A stretch of 64,000 bases of DNA, taken from the NCBI GenBank assembly GCA_944383465.1, contig CALWPQ010000013.1, positions 1-64,000 of the forward strand, given 5' to 3'. A model generated the notes under the pieces. It was given only the letters and a program-made list of their open reading frames with translations, ran no database searches and had not been told where the DNA came from. Of this stretch, positions 56,515 through 64,000 are shown one piece after another; the stretch's first letter is position 1; each line of letters starts with the position of its first letter. The position numbers and the translations under genes are program-made. Source of the stretch: an uncultured Clostridia bacterium. Its GTDB lineage: Bacteria > Bacillota > Clostridia > Peptostreptococcales > Anaerovoracaceae.

Positions 56515-56907
56515 AAACAAATGTCAATCGTAAACCGAAGCAAAGATGCAGAGATTTATAATGTACCTGTTTATTTTGCGGACGGCGCGCGCTGCTATAC
56601 GGCTGCAAAATTGATTTTTAATTGCTAAGCAGAATGCAGGATATATTTCTTGCATCGGTGAAAAAACGATAGTATAGTATAATTGTATACTTTATACTTT
56701 GCATAAAATCTTTAGAGGTTACCTTAGATATATCGTGTCAGTAAAGTAAGACACAGCGTATTGAACCTTATCGGAGGGTTTAGTGCAAAAGCTGTGTGAG
56801 TTAAGGATGTATTAAGAGCGTGAAATGGTTTGCTGTTTGCTGTTTATAGATGATTTTTTTGACGACAGACAAACTAAATGATTTACGAAGAAAGGGAGGC
56901 AAAGGGT
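56515..56907. other. Spacer between the MerR and LysR units
   Basis: No convincing gene. It includes an imperfect palindrome AGTATAG-TATA...TATA-CTTTATACT around 56673-56700, a candidate LysR-type binding site or promoter, and AT-rich sequence. A 35-codon open frame at 56521 lacks a ribosome binding site. Confidence 0.4.
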
Positions 56908-57801
56908 ATGTACAATCCTCAACTGGAAACATTTCTCCGTGTCGCTGATGCAGGGAGTTTCAACAAGGCGGCTGAGCTGTCTTATATTACGCCCACGGCG
57001 GTCATAAAACAAATCAATCTTTTGGAAACAGATTTAAACGTCAAGCTTTTTGAGCGTACTCACCGCGGCCTAAAGCTTACGAAAGCGGGAATATCTTTAT
57101 ATAACGATGCCAAATATATTATTCAGTATTGCCGCGATTCGGTAACCCGGGCTAAAAACGCTATGCAGGAGGACGATAATGTTATACGTATCGGAACTTC
57201 GCCGATGACACCGGCGCAAATTCTGGTGGAGCTGTGGCCTCCAATTCATGAAATTTGCCCGGAGATTAAATTTCAGCTGATCCCTTTTGAAAATACGCCG
57301 GAAAATGCAAGGGAGATTTTACGGAACCTGGGGCAAAACATAGATGTCGTTGTCGGTATTTTTGATAATACTATGCTGAACGTGCGAAACTGTGCCGGTT
57401 TTGAGATCTCAAGACAGCCTCTGTGCTGTGCTGTATCCATTCATCACAAACTGGCAGAACGAAATCGGCTGATGATTCAAGATCTGTATGGTGAAAACCT
57501 GATGCTTATGCACCGAGGCTGGAGCCATTATGTGGATCAGCTGCGGGATGAGATTTGGCAAAATCACAGTCAAATTCATATTGTCGATTTTGACTTTTAC
57601 AGCGTGGAGACATTCAATCGCTGCGAAAACAGCAATGATATTTTGATGGCCGTTCAGGCTTGGGAAAATGTACACCCGCTGCTCAAAGTGATTCCAGTAG
57701 AATGGAATCACAGCATTCCTTATGGATTGCTGCATTCACCGACTCCGTCGGAAACAGTAAAGAAGTTTCTCTCCGCAATGCAAACGGTATTGAGCCGATA
57801 G
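56908..57801 (+). CDS. LysR-family transcriptional regulator
   Basis: The 297-residue protein has the amino-terminal LysR helix-turn-helix (MYNPQLETFLRVADAGSFNK, then ITPTAVIKQINLLETDLNVK) and a periplasmic-binding-like effector domain (VIRIGTSPMTPAQILVELW). I start it at 56908 because GGGAGG is about 9 bases upstream. It is in the same direction as the downstream redox genes but ends at a terminator, so it would act in trans. The ligand is unknown. Confidence 0.92.
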   Translation: MYNPQLETFLRVADAGSFNKAAELSYITPTAVIKQINLLETDLNVKLFERTHRGLKLTKAGISLYNDAKYIIQYCRDSVTRAKNAMQEDDNVIRIGTSPMTPAQILVELWPPIHEICPEIKFQLIPFENTPENAREILRNLGQNIDVVVGIFDNTMLNVRNCAGFEISRQPLCCAVSIHHKLAERNRLMIQDLYGENLMLMHRGWSHYVDQLRDEIWQNHSQIHIVDFDFYSVETFNRCENSNDILMAVQAWENVHPLLKVIPVEWNHSIPYGLLHSPTPSETVKKFLSAMQTVLSR

Positions 57802-57820
57802 AGCAATTTTTGTAGTTTTG

Positions 57821-57859
57821 ATCCTTTCTGACTATATCACTTGTCAGAAAGGATTTTTT
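57821..57859 (+). terminator. Terminator after the LysR gene
   Basis: A perfect 12-bp stem ATCCTTTCTGAC/GTCAGAAAGGAT with a 10-base loop, then TTTTT. Confidence 0.92.
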
Positions 57860-57972
57860 AGATACAACCTTTAAGTATAAACTGATAAACAAATCGAGAC
57901 TTCTATGGAGGCACCCATTTTTTATATTATAAATAATGAAGAATATAAAAATATTTAAAAGGAGCGGGGGCT

Positions 57973-59010
57973 ATGAAACAGGTAATTGCAATGGGAGCTC
58001 TGATGGCCTTGCTTATGACGACGCCTGTTTTCTTTGAAAATGCTGCCGAAATAAAGCAATCTCAGGAGGCGCATGCTATGCGATTTAACTCTGTCAAAAT
58101 GGAATACGGTGATAAGATAAGCAGTATAGATATAAACAATTTGTATACAGTCGATACAGCCATATCCGATGTAGTTAACGATCCTGTTTTTGGAGACTAT
58201 GGCAGATTGATCTTTCCGGTAAATACCGGAGGCTGCAGCGGCAAGACGCTGGGAGAACTGCGGCTGATTTGGTATAGCAATATCGATCCAAATGAAACTG
58301 TGGCGATTACAAATTATATGAAAGAGCATGCTGCTTCTGGCGATACAATTTTCTATGATATTTATACAGATGAAGAAAAGGCGGCTGATCCGGCAAAGGA
58401 AGATACAGGCTTGTTTTTCTTCAAGGGAAAACCGGGAGAGCGATTTGCAATTTGTAATGCCGGCGGCGGCTTTGCTTATTTAGCAGCTATGCAGGATAGC
58501 TTTCCCCACGCTTTGGAATTGTCCAAACAGGGGTATAACGCATTTGCTCTTATCTACCGTCCGGGTGCGCAGACAGCTTGTGAAGATCTGTCTCGTGCCA
58601 TTCAATTTGTGTTTGAACATAGAGAGGAGCTGCAAGTGAACACAGCCGGCTATTCTCTGTGGGGCGGCAGCGCTGGTGCGAGAATGGCGGCTTGGGTTGG
58701 AGCCTATGGAACGGCAGCCTTTGGAGCCGAAGCTTATCCCAAGCCGGCAGCGGTCATAATGCAGTATACCGGCTTAAGTGATTACAGTGAAAGTGATCCT
58801 GCTACATTTGTGGCTGTCGGGGAAAGTGACGGTATAGCTGACTGGCGGGTTATGAAGCGGAGGCTGGATTGCATGAGCAGGCTGGGAACAGAAACAGAAT
58901 TTCATTCGTATCCGGGACTTTCTCATGGATTTGGACTAGGAACAGGTACGGCAGCGGAAGGCTGGCTTGATGAGGCAGTCGCATTTTGGCAAAGACAATT
59001 GGAGCCTTGA
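57973..59010 (+). CDS. Alpha/beta hydrolase (esterase) with amino-terminal hydrophobic segment
   Basis: The 345-residue protein begins with a hydrophobic stretch (about residues 4-21) that could be a signal peptide or anchor. The hydrolase core has AICNAGGGFAYLAAMQ (oxyanion region), nucleophile Ser in LWGGSAGARMAAW (about residue 236), Asp in GESDGIADWRVMKR and His in PGLSHGFGLGTG. These fit the acetyl-esterase/lipase (BD-FAE-like) group. It starts the module 2 operon, 14 bases before the dehydrogenase. The substrate is unknown; an ester yielding an aldehyde or alcohol for the next enzyme is speculation. Confidence 0.83.
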   Translation: MKQVIAMGALMALLMTTPVFFENAAEIKQSQEAHAMRFNSVKMEYGDKISSIDINNLYTVDTAISDVVNDPVFGDYGRLIFPVNTGGCSGKTLGELRLIWYSNIDPNETVAITNYMKEHAASGDTIFYDIYTDEEKAADPAKEDTGLFFFKGKPGERFAICNAGGGFAYLAAMQDSFPHALELSKQGYNAFALIYRPGAQTACEDLSRAIQFVFEHREELQVNTAGYSLWGGSAGARMAAWVGAYGTAAFGAEAYPKPAAVIMQYTGLSDYSESDPATFVAVGESDGIADWRVMKRRLDCMSRLGTETEFHSYPGLSHGFGLGTGTAAEGWLDEAVAFWQRQLEP

Positions 59011-59023
59011 AAGGAGAAAAAGC

Positions 59024-60193
59024 ATGAACAACTTTATTTTTGAAAACGCGACCAAAATCTATTTTGGAAAGGGATGCGTCAAAGAGTATCTTGCCAGCCT
59101 TGCAAAACCATATGGTCAGACTGTTATGCTGGCTTACGGCAGCGGCTCCATTAAGCGAAACGGCGTTTATGATGAAGTAATGGCTTGTCTGCAAAAGGCG
59201 GGAAAAAATGTAGTGGAATTTTCCGGAATTACAGCGAACCCGACTTATGCTAAGGTTTTGGAGGGAGCAAGACTTGCCCGAGAAAGCAAGGCAGATTTGA
59301 TTATCGGCGTGGGAGGCGGCAGTGTTATGGACTGCTGCAAGGCGATTTCTATGGCGGCGGTATATGACGGGGATATCTGGACGGATTTCTGGGCAAGACT
59401 GGGATATGTCGGCTTTGAACCTCTGCCTTTAGGAGTTATCGTCACAGCAGCCGGTACCGGCAGTGAAATGAACGGAGGTGCGGTAATTACCAATGAGGAG
59501 CTGAAAATTAAAACCGGGCGTGACTATCCGGAGTGCAATCCTAAATTTGCGCTGATGGATCCAGTTTATACTTACAGTGTTCCAAAACAGCAAATGGTGT
59601 CAGGCGGCTTTGACATTCTCTCCCATATTATGGAGACGTATTTCAGCGACCCAAATGAAGATAATGTTTCCGATGATATTTCAGAAGCACTGATGAGGGG
59701 AGTGATACGCGATCTGAGAGCGGCTGTCAAAAATCCGGAGGATTATACCGCCAGAAGCAACCTGATGTGGGAGTCTACTATGGGAGAGAATCGCATCATT
59801 AAGCTTGGCAAGAGAATGGACTTTGAATGTCACCAGATGGAACACCAGCTTGGAGCTTATACAAACTGTAACCACGGTGCGGGATTGGCAGTAATACAAC
59901 CTGTTTATTACCGGCATATCTACAGGAACGGTCTATCAAAATTCAAGAAATTTGCAGTCAATGTTTGGGGCATTTCTCCGGCAGAAAAGACGGAAGAGGA
60001 GTTAGCTTGTGCAGGTGTGGAAGCGCTTGCGGATTTTATTCGTGAGCTTGGCCTGCCAACAACTTTGCGGGAGATAGGAATAAATGAGGCAACGGATCTT
60101 AAGGCAATTGCGGATTCCTGCAATTTGGCTCCCGGCGGCTACAAAAAGATGACACATAAAGAGATTTGGCAAATTTTTCAGGAGTGCTATTAG
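59024..60193 (+). CDS. Iron-type alcohol dehydrogenase, module 2
   Basis: The 389-residue protein is a paralogue of the module 1 enzyme. It has GSGSIKRNG, GGGSVMDCCK, metal ligands in GGFDILSHIMETYF and HQMEHQLGAYTNCNHGAG, so it should be active. The start at 59024 follows AAAGGAG by 8-9 bases; the longer frame from 58967 overlaps the esterase. Compared with module 1 it carries a distinct DIWTDFWARLGYVG insert near the substrate site. Confidence 0.92.
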   Translation: MNNFIFENATKIYFGKGCVKEYLASLAKPYGQTVMLAYGSGSIKRNGVYDEVMACLQKAGKNVVEFSGITANPTYAKVLEGARLARESKADLIIGVGGGSVMDCCKAISMAAVYDGDIWTDFWARLGYVGFEPLPLGVIVTAAGTGSEMNGGAVITNEELKIKTGRDYPECNPKFALMDPVYTYSVPKQQMVSGGFDILSHIMETYFSDPNEDNVSDDISEALMRGVIRDLRAAVKNPEDYTARSNLMWESTMGENRIIKLGKRMDFECHQMEHQLGAYTNCNHGAGLAVIQPVYYRHIYRNGLSKFKKFAVNVWGISPAEKTEEELACAGVEALADFIRELGLPTTLREIGINEATDLKAIADSCNLAPGGYKKMTHKEIWQIFQECY

Positions 60194-60268
60194 ATAAAGC
60201 TATTCTATTAAGCGCTGAAAAACTAAGAAACCTGAAAACTAAGAAAGATAAAGAAAGGATGAATTATT

Positions 60269-60919
60269 ATGAAAAAAATAATCGCTTTAATTTTGAGTAT
60301 ATCGATGCTCTTTGCTCTATCTGCATGCGGTGGCAACAGCAATGAAAATAACAGTGCGAATAACGAGATGGGCAGTGAAAGCAACGGCGCTGCTGCCGAA
60401 ACATCTGATGAAGGGTCTGGAATTGCAGAAGGAAAAACACTGGTCGTATATTATTCTGCGACAGGCAATACCAAAGAAGTCGCGAATTATATTGCAGAAG
60501 CAGCAGGAGCGGATTTATTTGAACTGACACCGGTTGATTCTTATACGGATGAAGATTTGGACTGGACAGACAGCGGCAGCCGTGTTGTATATGAGCATGA
60601 AAATCCCGAGGCAAGAGCGGTGGAGTTAGTGGAATCTGCTGTTGAAGATTGGCAGTCCTATGAAACTGTATTTATAGGATATCCGATTTGGTGGGGCATC
60701 GCCGCCTGGCCTGTCGATGAATTTATTTCCGCCAATGATTTCACCGGAAAAACCGTAATTCCTTTCTGCACTTCTGCCAGCTCAGGGCTGGGCGAAAGCG
60801 GTGAACTTCTGGCTGAGGCCGCAGGAACAGGAAACTGGCTGGAGGGCATGAGGTTCCGCTCAAGCGCGTCGCAGGCTGATGTAGAAGCTTGGGTAGAAGA
60901 GCTTGGAATTGCAGATTGA
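60269..60919 (+). CDS. Flavodoxin lipoprotein, module 2
   Basis: The 216-residue product has a signal peptide with lipobox LSAC (Cys20), a 35-residue Asn/Ser/Glu linker, then a canonical flavodoxin domain: phosphate loop VVYYSATGNTKEVA, aromatic GYPIWWGIAAWPVDEF, and TVIPFCTSASSGLG. FMN-site residues are intact, unlike the altered module 1 copy. It is expected on the outer face of the membrane. It lies 75 bases after the dehydrogenase with AAAGGATG upstream. Confidence 0.88.
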   Translation: MKKIIALILSISMLFALSACGGNSNENNSANNEMGSESNGAAAETSDEGSGIAEGKTLVVYYSATGNTKEVANYIAEAAGADLFELTPVDSYTDEDLDWTDSGSRVVYEHENPEARAVELVESAVEDWQSYETVFIGYPIWWGIAAWPVDEFISANDFTGKTVIPFCTSASSGLGESGELLAEAAGTGNWLEGMRFRSSASQADVEAWVEELGIAD

Positions 60920-60937
60920 AAAAAGGAGGAAAATTGA

Positions 60938-62038
60938 GTGAAAGATTTTCAACTGAGAAACGACACAAAGTTATTGTTCAGAAATGACCCCGCAGCGGAT
61001 TTAGCGGCATTAACCGAGGGAAAAAAGGTGCTGTTTGTCTATGGCGGAGGTTCTGTAAAAACAAACGGCTGCTATGATGATGTAAAAAAGGCTGTGGAAA
61101 GCGCGGGCGGTACGCTTTATGAGCTTGCAAATGCCTCGAGAGAGCTGGAAATCATTGAAAAAGGCATAGCGCTTGCAAAGGAAAAAAGTATCGAACTTGT
61201 AATCGGAGCAGGCGGGGCCAATATTATGGACTGTGCAAAGCTGATTGCATTCGGCACATATCATGAAGATGATTTGTGGGCGTATATAAAATCGGAAAAA
61301 AACCCGTATGGTCTGAAAAAGCTGCCGCTGATACTTATGCCTACTTATCCGTCAAGCGGCTCGGAGTACGGACTGGGAGCTGTATCATCAGATGCAAGGA
61401 GGGGAGACAGAGGAACTGCATACGGCATTGCGGCGGACACGGCTATCCTTGTACCGAAGTATTCAATGTCACTTGGCGCAGAGCTTACAGCTTATACTGG
61501 ACTGGTAACACTGGTACAGCTTTCTGCTTCCACTATTGGAGACCGGAATCCGGTATCGTATGATATAGGAATTTCTGTAATCAGGAATGTTCTTGCAGCG
61601 ACGAAAAAGCTTAGAGAAAATCCGCAGGATGAAGATGCCCGCGGCGTAATACTCTACGGTGCGTCAATTTCCACTTCCGGCCGTCTGGGTCTCGGAAAAG
61701 AGGAAAATTACGCGTATGATATCTACGAGGTGATGTCTGTTCCGGAAGATCTGTACAGCGCATCTTATCGTAAGAGCCTGACAGCAATGTTTCCGCCTTT
61801 CCTCAAAGCTATGGCCAAATATCATGAGGCTGATATCCGCCGTTATTTTAAGGATGCATTCGGCTATGAGGGCAGCATAGAGGAATCAGCTGCAAAAATG
61901 ACTAAGCTTTTTGAAGAGCTTGGCGCCAATATGTACTTTGACGGCGAAATTTCTGTGGAAGAAACAAAAACTGTTAATATGTCAACAATGTTTTCTGTTG
62001 AAGAGGTTACGGAGATGGTCAAGGAGTGTCTTCGTTAA
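60938..62038 (+). CDS. Degenerate Fe-alcohol dehydrogenase-like protein lacking metal ligands
   Basis: The 366-residue protein, starting with GTG behind AAAGGAGG, aligns with its two neighbours along most of its length: VYGGGSVKTNGCYDD, GAGGANIMDCAK and PTYPSSGSEYGLGAVSS keep the nucleotide domain. Where the others have GAFDTLSHAMETY this one reads AYTGLVTLVQLSA, and where they have AHQIEHQ...CNHG it reads AYDIYEVMSVPEDLYSA. All four iron ligands (Asp and three His) are gone. The frame is intact, so it is retained, not decayed; it may be regulatory, non-catalytic or work by another chemistry. Confidence 0.85.
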   Translation: MKDFQLRNDTKLLFRNDPAADLAALTEGKKVLFVYGGGSVKTNGCYDDVKKAVESAGGTLYELANASRELEIIEKGIALAKEKSIELVIGAGGANIMDCAKLIAFGTYHEDDLWAYIKSEKNPYGLKKLPLILMPTYPSSGSEYGLGAVSSDARRGDRGTAYGIAADTAILVPKYSMSLGAELTAYTGLVTLVQLSASTIGDRNPVSYDIGISVIRNVLAATKKLRENPQDEDARGVILYGASISTSGRLGLGKEENYAYDIYEVMSVPEDLYSASYRKSLTAMFPPFLKAMAKYHEADIRRYFKDAFGYEGSIEESAAKMTKLFEELGANMYFDGEISVEETKTVNMSTMFSVEEVTEMVKECLR

Positions 62039-62066
62039 TTCAGGAAATATAAGGGAGGAATAAAAA

Positions 62067-62516
62067 ATGAGTATTTTATTTGTAAACGGCAGCCCGAATA
62101 AAAACGGAAATACTGCAAAATTGGCAGGGATACTGCTCGCCGGCAAGGCTTACAAGACGCTGGAGCTGGCAGATTACAAGGTGTATGGCTATGGGCAGAA
62201 CTTTGAGGATGATCAGTTTGCTGAAATTGTCGATGAAATGAAAGCGGCAGATACGATTGTAATCGGCTCTCCTGTTTATTGGCACAATATGAGCGGAATG
62301 ATCCGCAATCTGCTTGATCGTTTCTATGGTCCGGTAGAGGAAGGGGAGCTTAAGGGGAGAAGGCTTGTATTTTTGTTCCAGGGTATTACGCCGGAAGGAT
62401 GGATGCTGGAAAAAGCGGAGTATACTATGAAACGCTTTGCAAACAAGTATGGTATGGAATACATAGGAATGGCAGCGAACAAATCTGAGGCTGAAACGCT
62501 TTCCAAGAAAATTTAA
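62067..62516 (+). CDS. NAD(P)H-dependent FMN reductase-type flavoprotein
   Basis: The 149-residue protein has the flavodoxin-like phosphate loop NGSPNKNGNTAKLAG, SPVYWHNMSGMIRNLLDRF and a normal small-oxidoreductase length. No signal peptide, so it is cytoplasmic. AAGGGAGG lies 8-9 bases before the start. It may supply reduced flavin or reduce quinones; being beside exported flavodoxins is suggestive only. Confidence 0.88.
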   Translation: MSILFVNGSPNKNGNTAKLAGILLAGKAYKTLELADYKVYGYGQNFEDDQFAEIVDEMKAADTIVIGSPVYWHNMSGMIRNLLDRFYGPVEEGELKGRRLVFLFQGITPEGWMLEKAEYTMKRFANKYGMEYIGMAANKSEAETLSKKI

Positions 62517-62529
62517 GGAGAAAAACAAG

Positions 62530-63542
62530 ATGGAAATCCGTAAATTGGGAAAAGACCTGTCAGTTTCAGCTGTCGGTCTGGGCTGCATGGGTTTTAGCCA
62601 CGCTTATGGCGCGCCTACAGAGCAAAGCAAGGCAATTGAAATGATAAGGGCTGCGTTTGATATCGGCTACACTTTTTTTGATACAGCAGAGGTCTATGGC
62701 ACGCAGGATGACCCGCATCAAAATGAGATTTTAGTTGGTGAAGCGATAAAGCCCATTCGCAGCAAGGTGCAGCTTGCAAGCAAATTTGGAATTCATTTCG
62801 ATATGAGCAGCTCGCAGGTAAATCATCCGTTAATTCCAGATTCCAGACCGGAAACGATTCGCTTATCTGTGGAAGGCTCATTAAAGCGTTTGCAAACCGA
62901 TTATATTGATTTATATTTCCAGCACCGTATCGATCCTGCGGTAGAGCCGGAAACGGTTGCTGAAGTGATGGCAGATTTAATTAAAGAGGGAAAAATTCTG
63001 CATTGGGGGATTTCCGAGGCCAACGAAGCATATTTGCGCCGTGCGCATGCTGTATGCCCTGTGACCGCTGTGGAAAACAGATATTCTATGATGGCGCGGC
63101 AGTATGAGTCGCTGTTTCCTGTTTTGGAGGAGCTTAATATCGGTCTGGTAGCGTTTTCACCTATGGCCAATGGTTTTTTGACCGCGAAATATGAAAAAGG
63201 TACAAAATTTGATTCCCAATATGATTATCGCAGCAATATGCCGCAGTTTACAGACGCGGCTATGGAGCAAAATCGCGGGCTTCTCGCGCTGCTTCAGCGC
63301 ATAGCGGAAGAAAAAATGCGACGCCAGCGCAGATATCAATGGCGTGGATGCTCTGCAAAAAGCCATGGATTGTGCCTATTCCCGGTACCCGCAGGTTGGA
63401 AAGACTTAAAGAAAACGCGAAATCAGCAGATGTAAAGCTTACAGCGGAAGAGGTACGGAAGATTGACGAGGCGCTTGAGCAGATGGAGATGTCGGAGGTA
63501 TTCGGAGGCTCCAGGATTGTAAATAAACCGTATGCTAAATAG
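62530..63542 (+). pseudogene. Aldo/keto reductase broken by a single-base deletion
   Basis: Residues 1-262 read as a normal aldo/keto reductase: GYTFFDTAEVYG (Asp and Tyr of the tetrad), LASKFGIHF (Lys) and DLYFQHRIDP (His). At the A6 run 63311-63316 the frame shifts. The other frame continues ISMAWMLCKKPWIVPIPGTR and on to VNKPYAK at 63542. Adding one A restores an uninterrupted 337-residue protein. So one base is missing, either a real mutation or a homopolymer error. Without repair the protein would end at 63435 with a foreign tail. Confidence 0.85.
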
Positions 63543-63587
63543 ACAGTCTGTTATAAACAACGGTCACAAAGGAAAGGTGAGAAGCAT

Positions 63588-64000
63588 ATGAACAAACCCT
63601 ATGTTATTTGCCATATTTTAAGTTCTTTAGACGGTAAGATAAACGGTCCCTTTATGGAAGCGGAAACGACAAAGGCCATTGGCGCAGAATACAGAAAGCT
63701 GCGGGAAGAGATGGAGGCGGATGCCTGGCTTTACGGGACTACAACAGTTAAAGAATTTATCAATTTCAGAAAGCCTGTCTTAGAGCCGCTTGATTTTGAG
63801 GCAGGGGATGGTGATTTTGTTTCCGGGGATTGGACGAATCCGTATTTTGTCTGCATTGATGCAAAGGGAGAGCTTGGATGGGAAGCTGGTCGGTTTGCCA
63901 ACAAAGGACGTCCGGAAGCGCATGTAATTGAGATTTTGACTGAAGCTGCGCCAGCTGCATACAGGGCGTATTTGCGTAAACGCGGTGTATCTTACATTAT
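63588..64000 (+). CDS. RibD carboxyl-domain / DHFR-like reductase, partial
   Basis: The frame begins with ATG at 63588, behind AAAGGTGA, and runs off the window. Its 137 visible residues begin MNKPYVICHILSSLDGKING, the usual start of the RibD carboxyl-terminal reductase domain (dihydrofolate reductase fold), and show EMEADAWLYGTTTVKEFI. Stand-alone members of this family are NADPH-dependent reductases of unclear substrate. It is the last visible gene of the module 2 region. Confidence 0.85.
   Translation, partial: MNKPYVICHILSSLDGKINGPFMEAETTKAIGAEYRKLREEMEADAWLYGTTTVKEFINFRKPVLEPLDFEAGDGDFVSGDWTNPYFVCIDAKGELGWEAGRFANKGRPEAHVIEILTEAAPAAYRAYLRKRGVSYI

Noticed and set aside
56521..56628. 35-codon open frame after the first flavodoxin lipoprotein
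   Set aside because: No ribosome binding site, no recognisable motif; chance frame in a spacer.

Overview
This looks like a chromosomal segment from a strictly anaerobic, Gram-positive Clostridia-type bacterium. The evidence is the unbroken S10-spc-alpha ribosomal superoperon in Firmicute order (with secY, adk, map, infA and the zinc-ribbon forms of S14, S4 and L36), strong AGGAGG ribosome binding sites, occasional TTG/GTG starts, an [FeFe]-hydrogenase, a desulfoferrodoxin and an ECF vitamin-type transporter. A gut-type member of Eubacteriales (for example the Family XIII/Anaerovoracaceae region) is my guess; the sequence alone does not fix the taxon.

Layout. 0-4 kb: a partial AI-2E family permease (minus) and a U32 peptidase broken by one in-frame TAG. 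3.9-5.0 kb: a complete insertion sequence with inverted ends and 25-bp direct repeats, directly upstream of the hyp promoter. 5-9.2 kb: hypA-hypB-hypF, nickel and cyanide-ligand maturation genes for a [NiFe]-hydrogenase that is not in the window. 9.4-12.3 kb: two tandem near-identical MFS transporters. 12.6-16.7 kb: a three-gene NAD(P)H/ferredoxin-linked [FeFe]-hydrogenase operon, followed by a convergent superoxide reductase gene. 17.6-33.7 kb: the ribosomal superoperon, interrupted by two related, hairpin-rich noncoding elements, one before rplC and one before rpsH. 33.8-36.4 kb: two divergent XRE regulators sharing a palindromic operator, a type I dehydroquinase and a lipoprotein. 36.4-41.5 kb: ecfA1-ecfA2-ecfT-queT, an L,D-transpeptidase and trmB. 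41.6-43.2 kb: a serine recombinase with a long palindrome, a 55-residue membrane protein and a small winged-helix protein behind an SOS-box-like operator. 43.4-53.5 kb: divergent leuACDB (minus) and ilvBNCD (plus), a nearly complete valine/leucine/isoleucine set. 53.5-64 kb: a MerR-controlled and a LysR-headed redox region with iron-type alcohol dehydrogenases, signal-peptide flavodoxin lipoproteins, an esterase, a flavin reductase, a frameshifted aldo/keto reductase and a partial RibD-like reductase.

How it fits together. The hydrogenase, superoxide reductase and redox cluster describe a fermentative anaerobe that vents electrons as hydrogen and handles carbonyl compounds. The most unusual items are: the pair of structured elements at a constant distance before two ribosomal genes; two Fe-dehydrogenase plus exported-flavodoxin modules next to each other, with a third dehydrogenase paralogue that has lost all its metal ligands; the insertion sequence with an unusually long target duplication; and three disrupted genes, two of them by single-base losses in A/T runs, which may be decay or assembly error.
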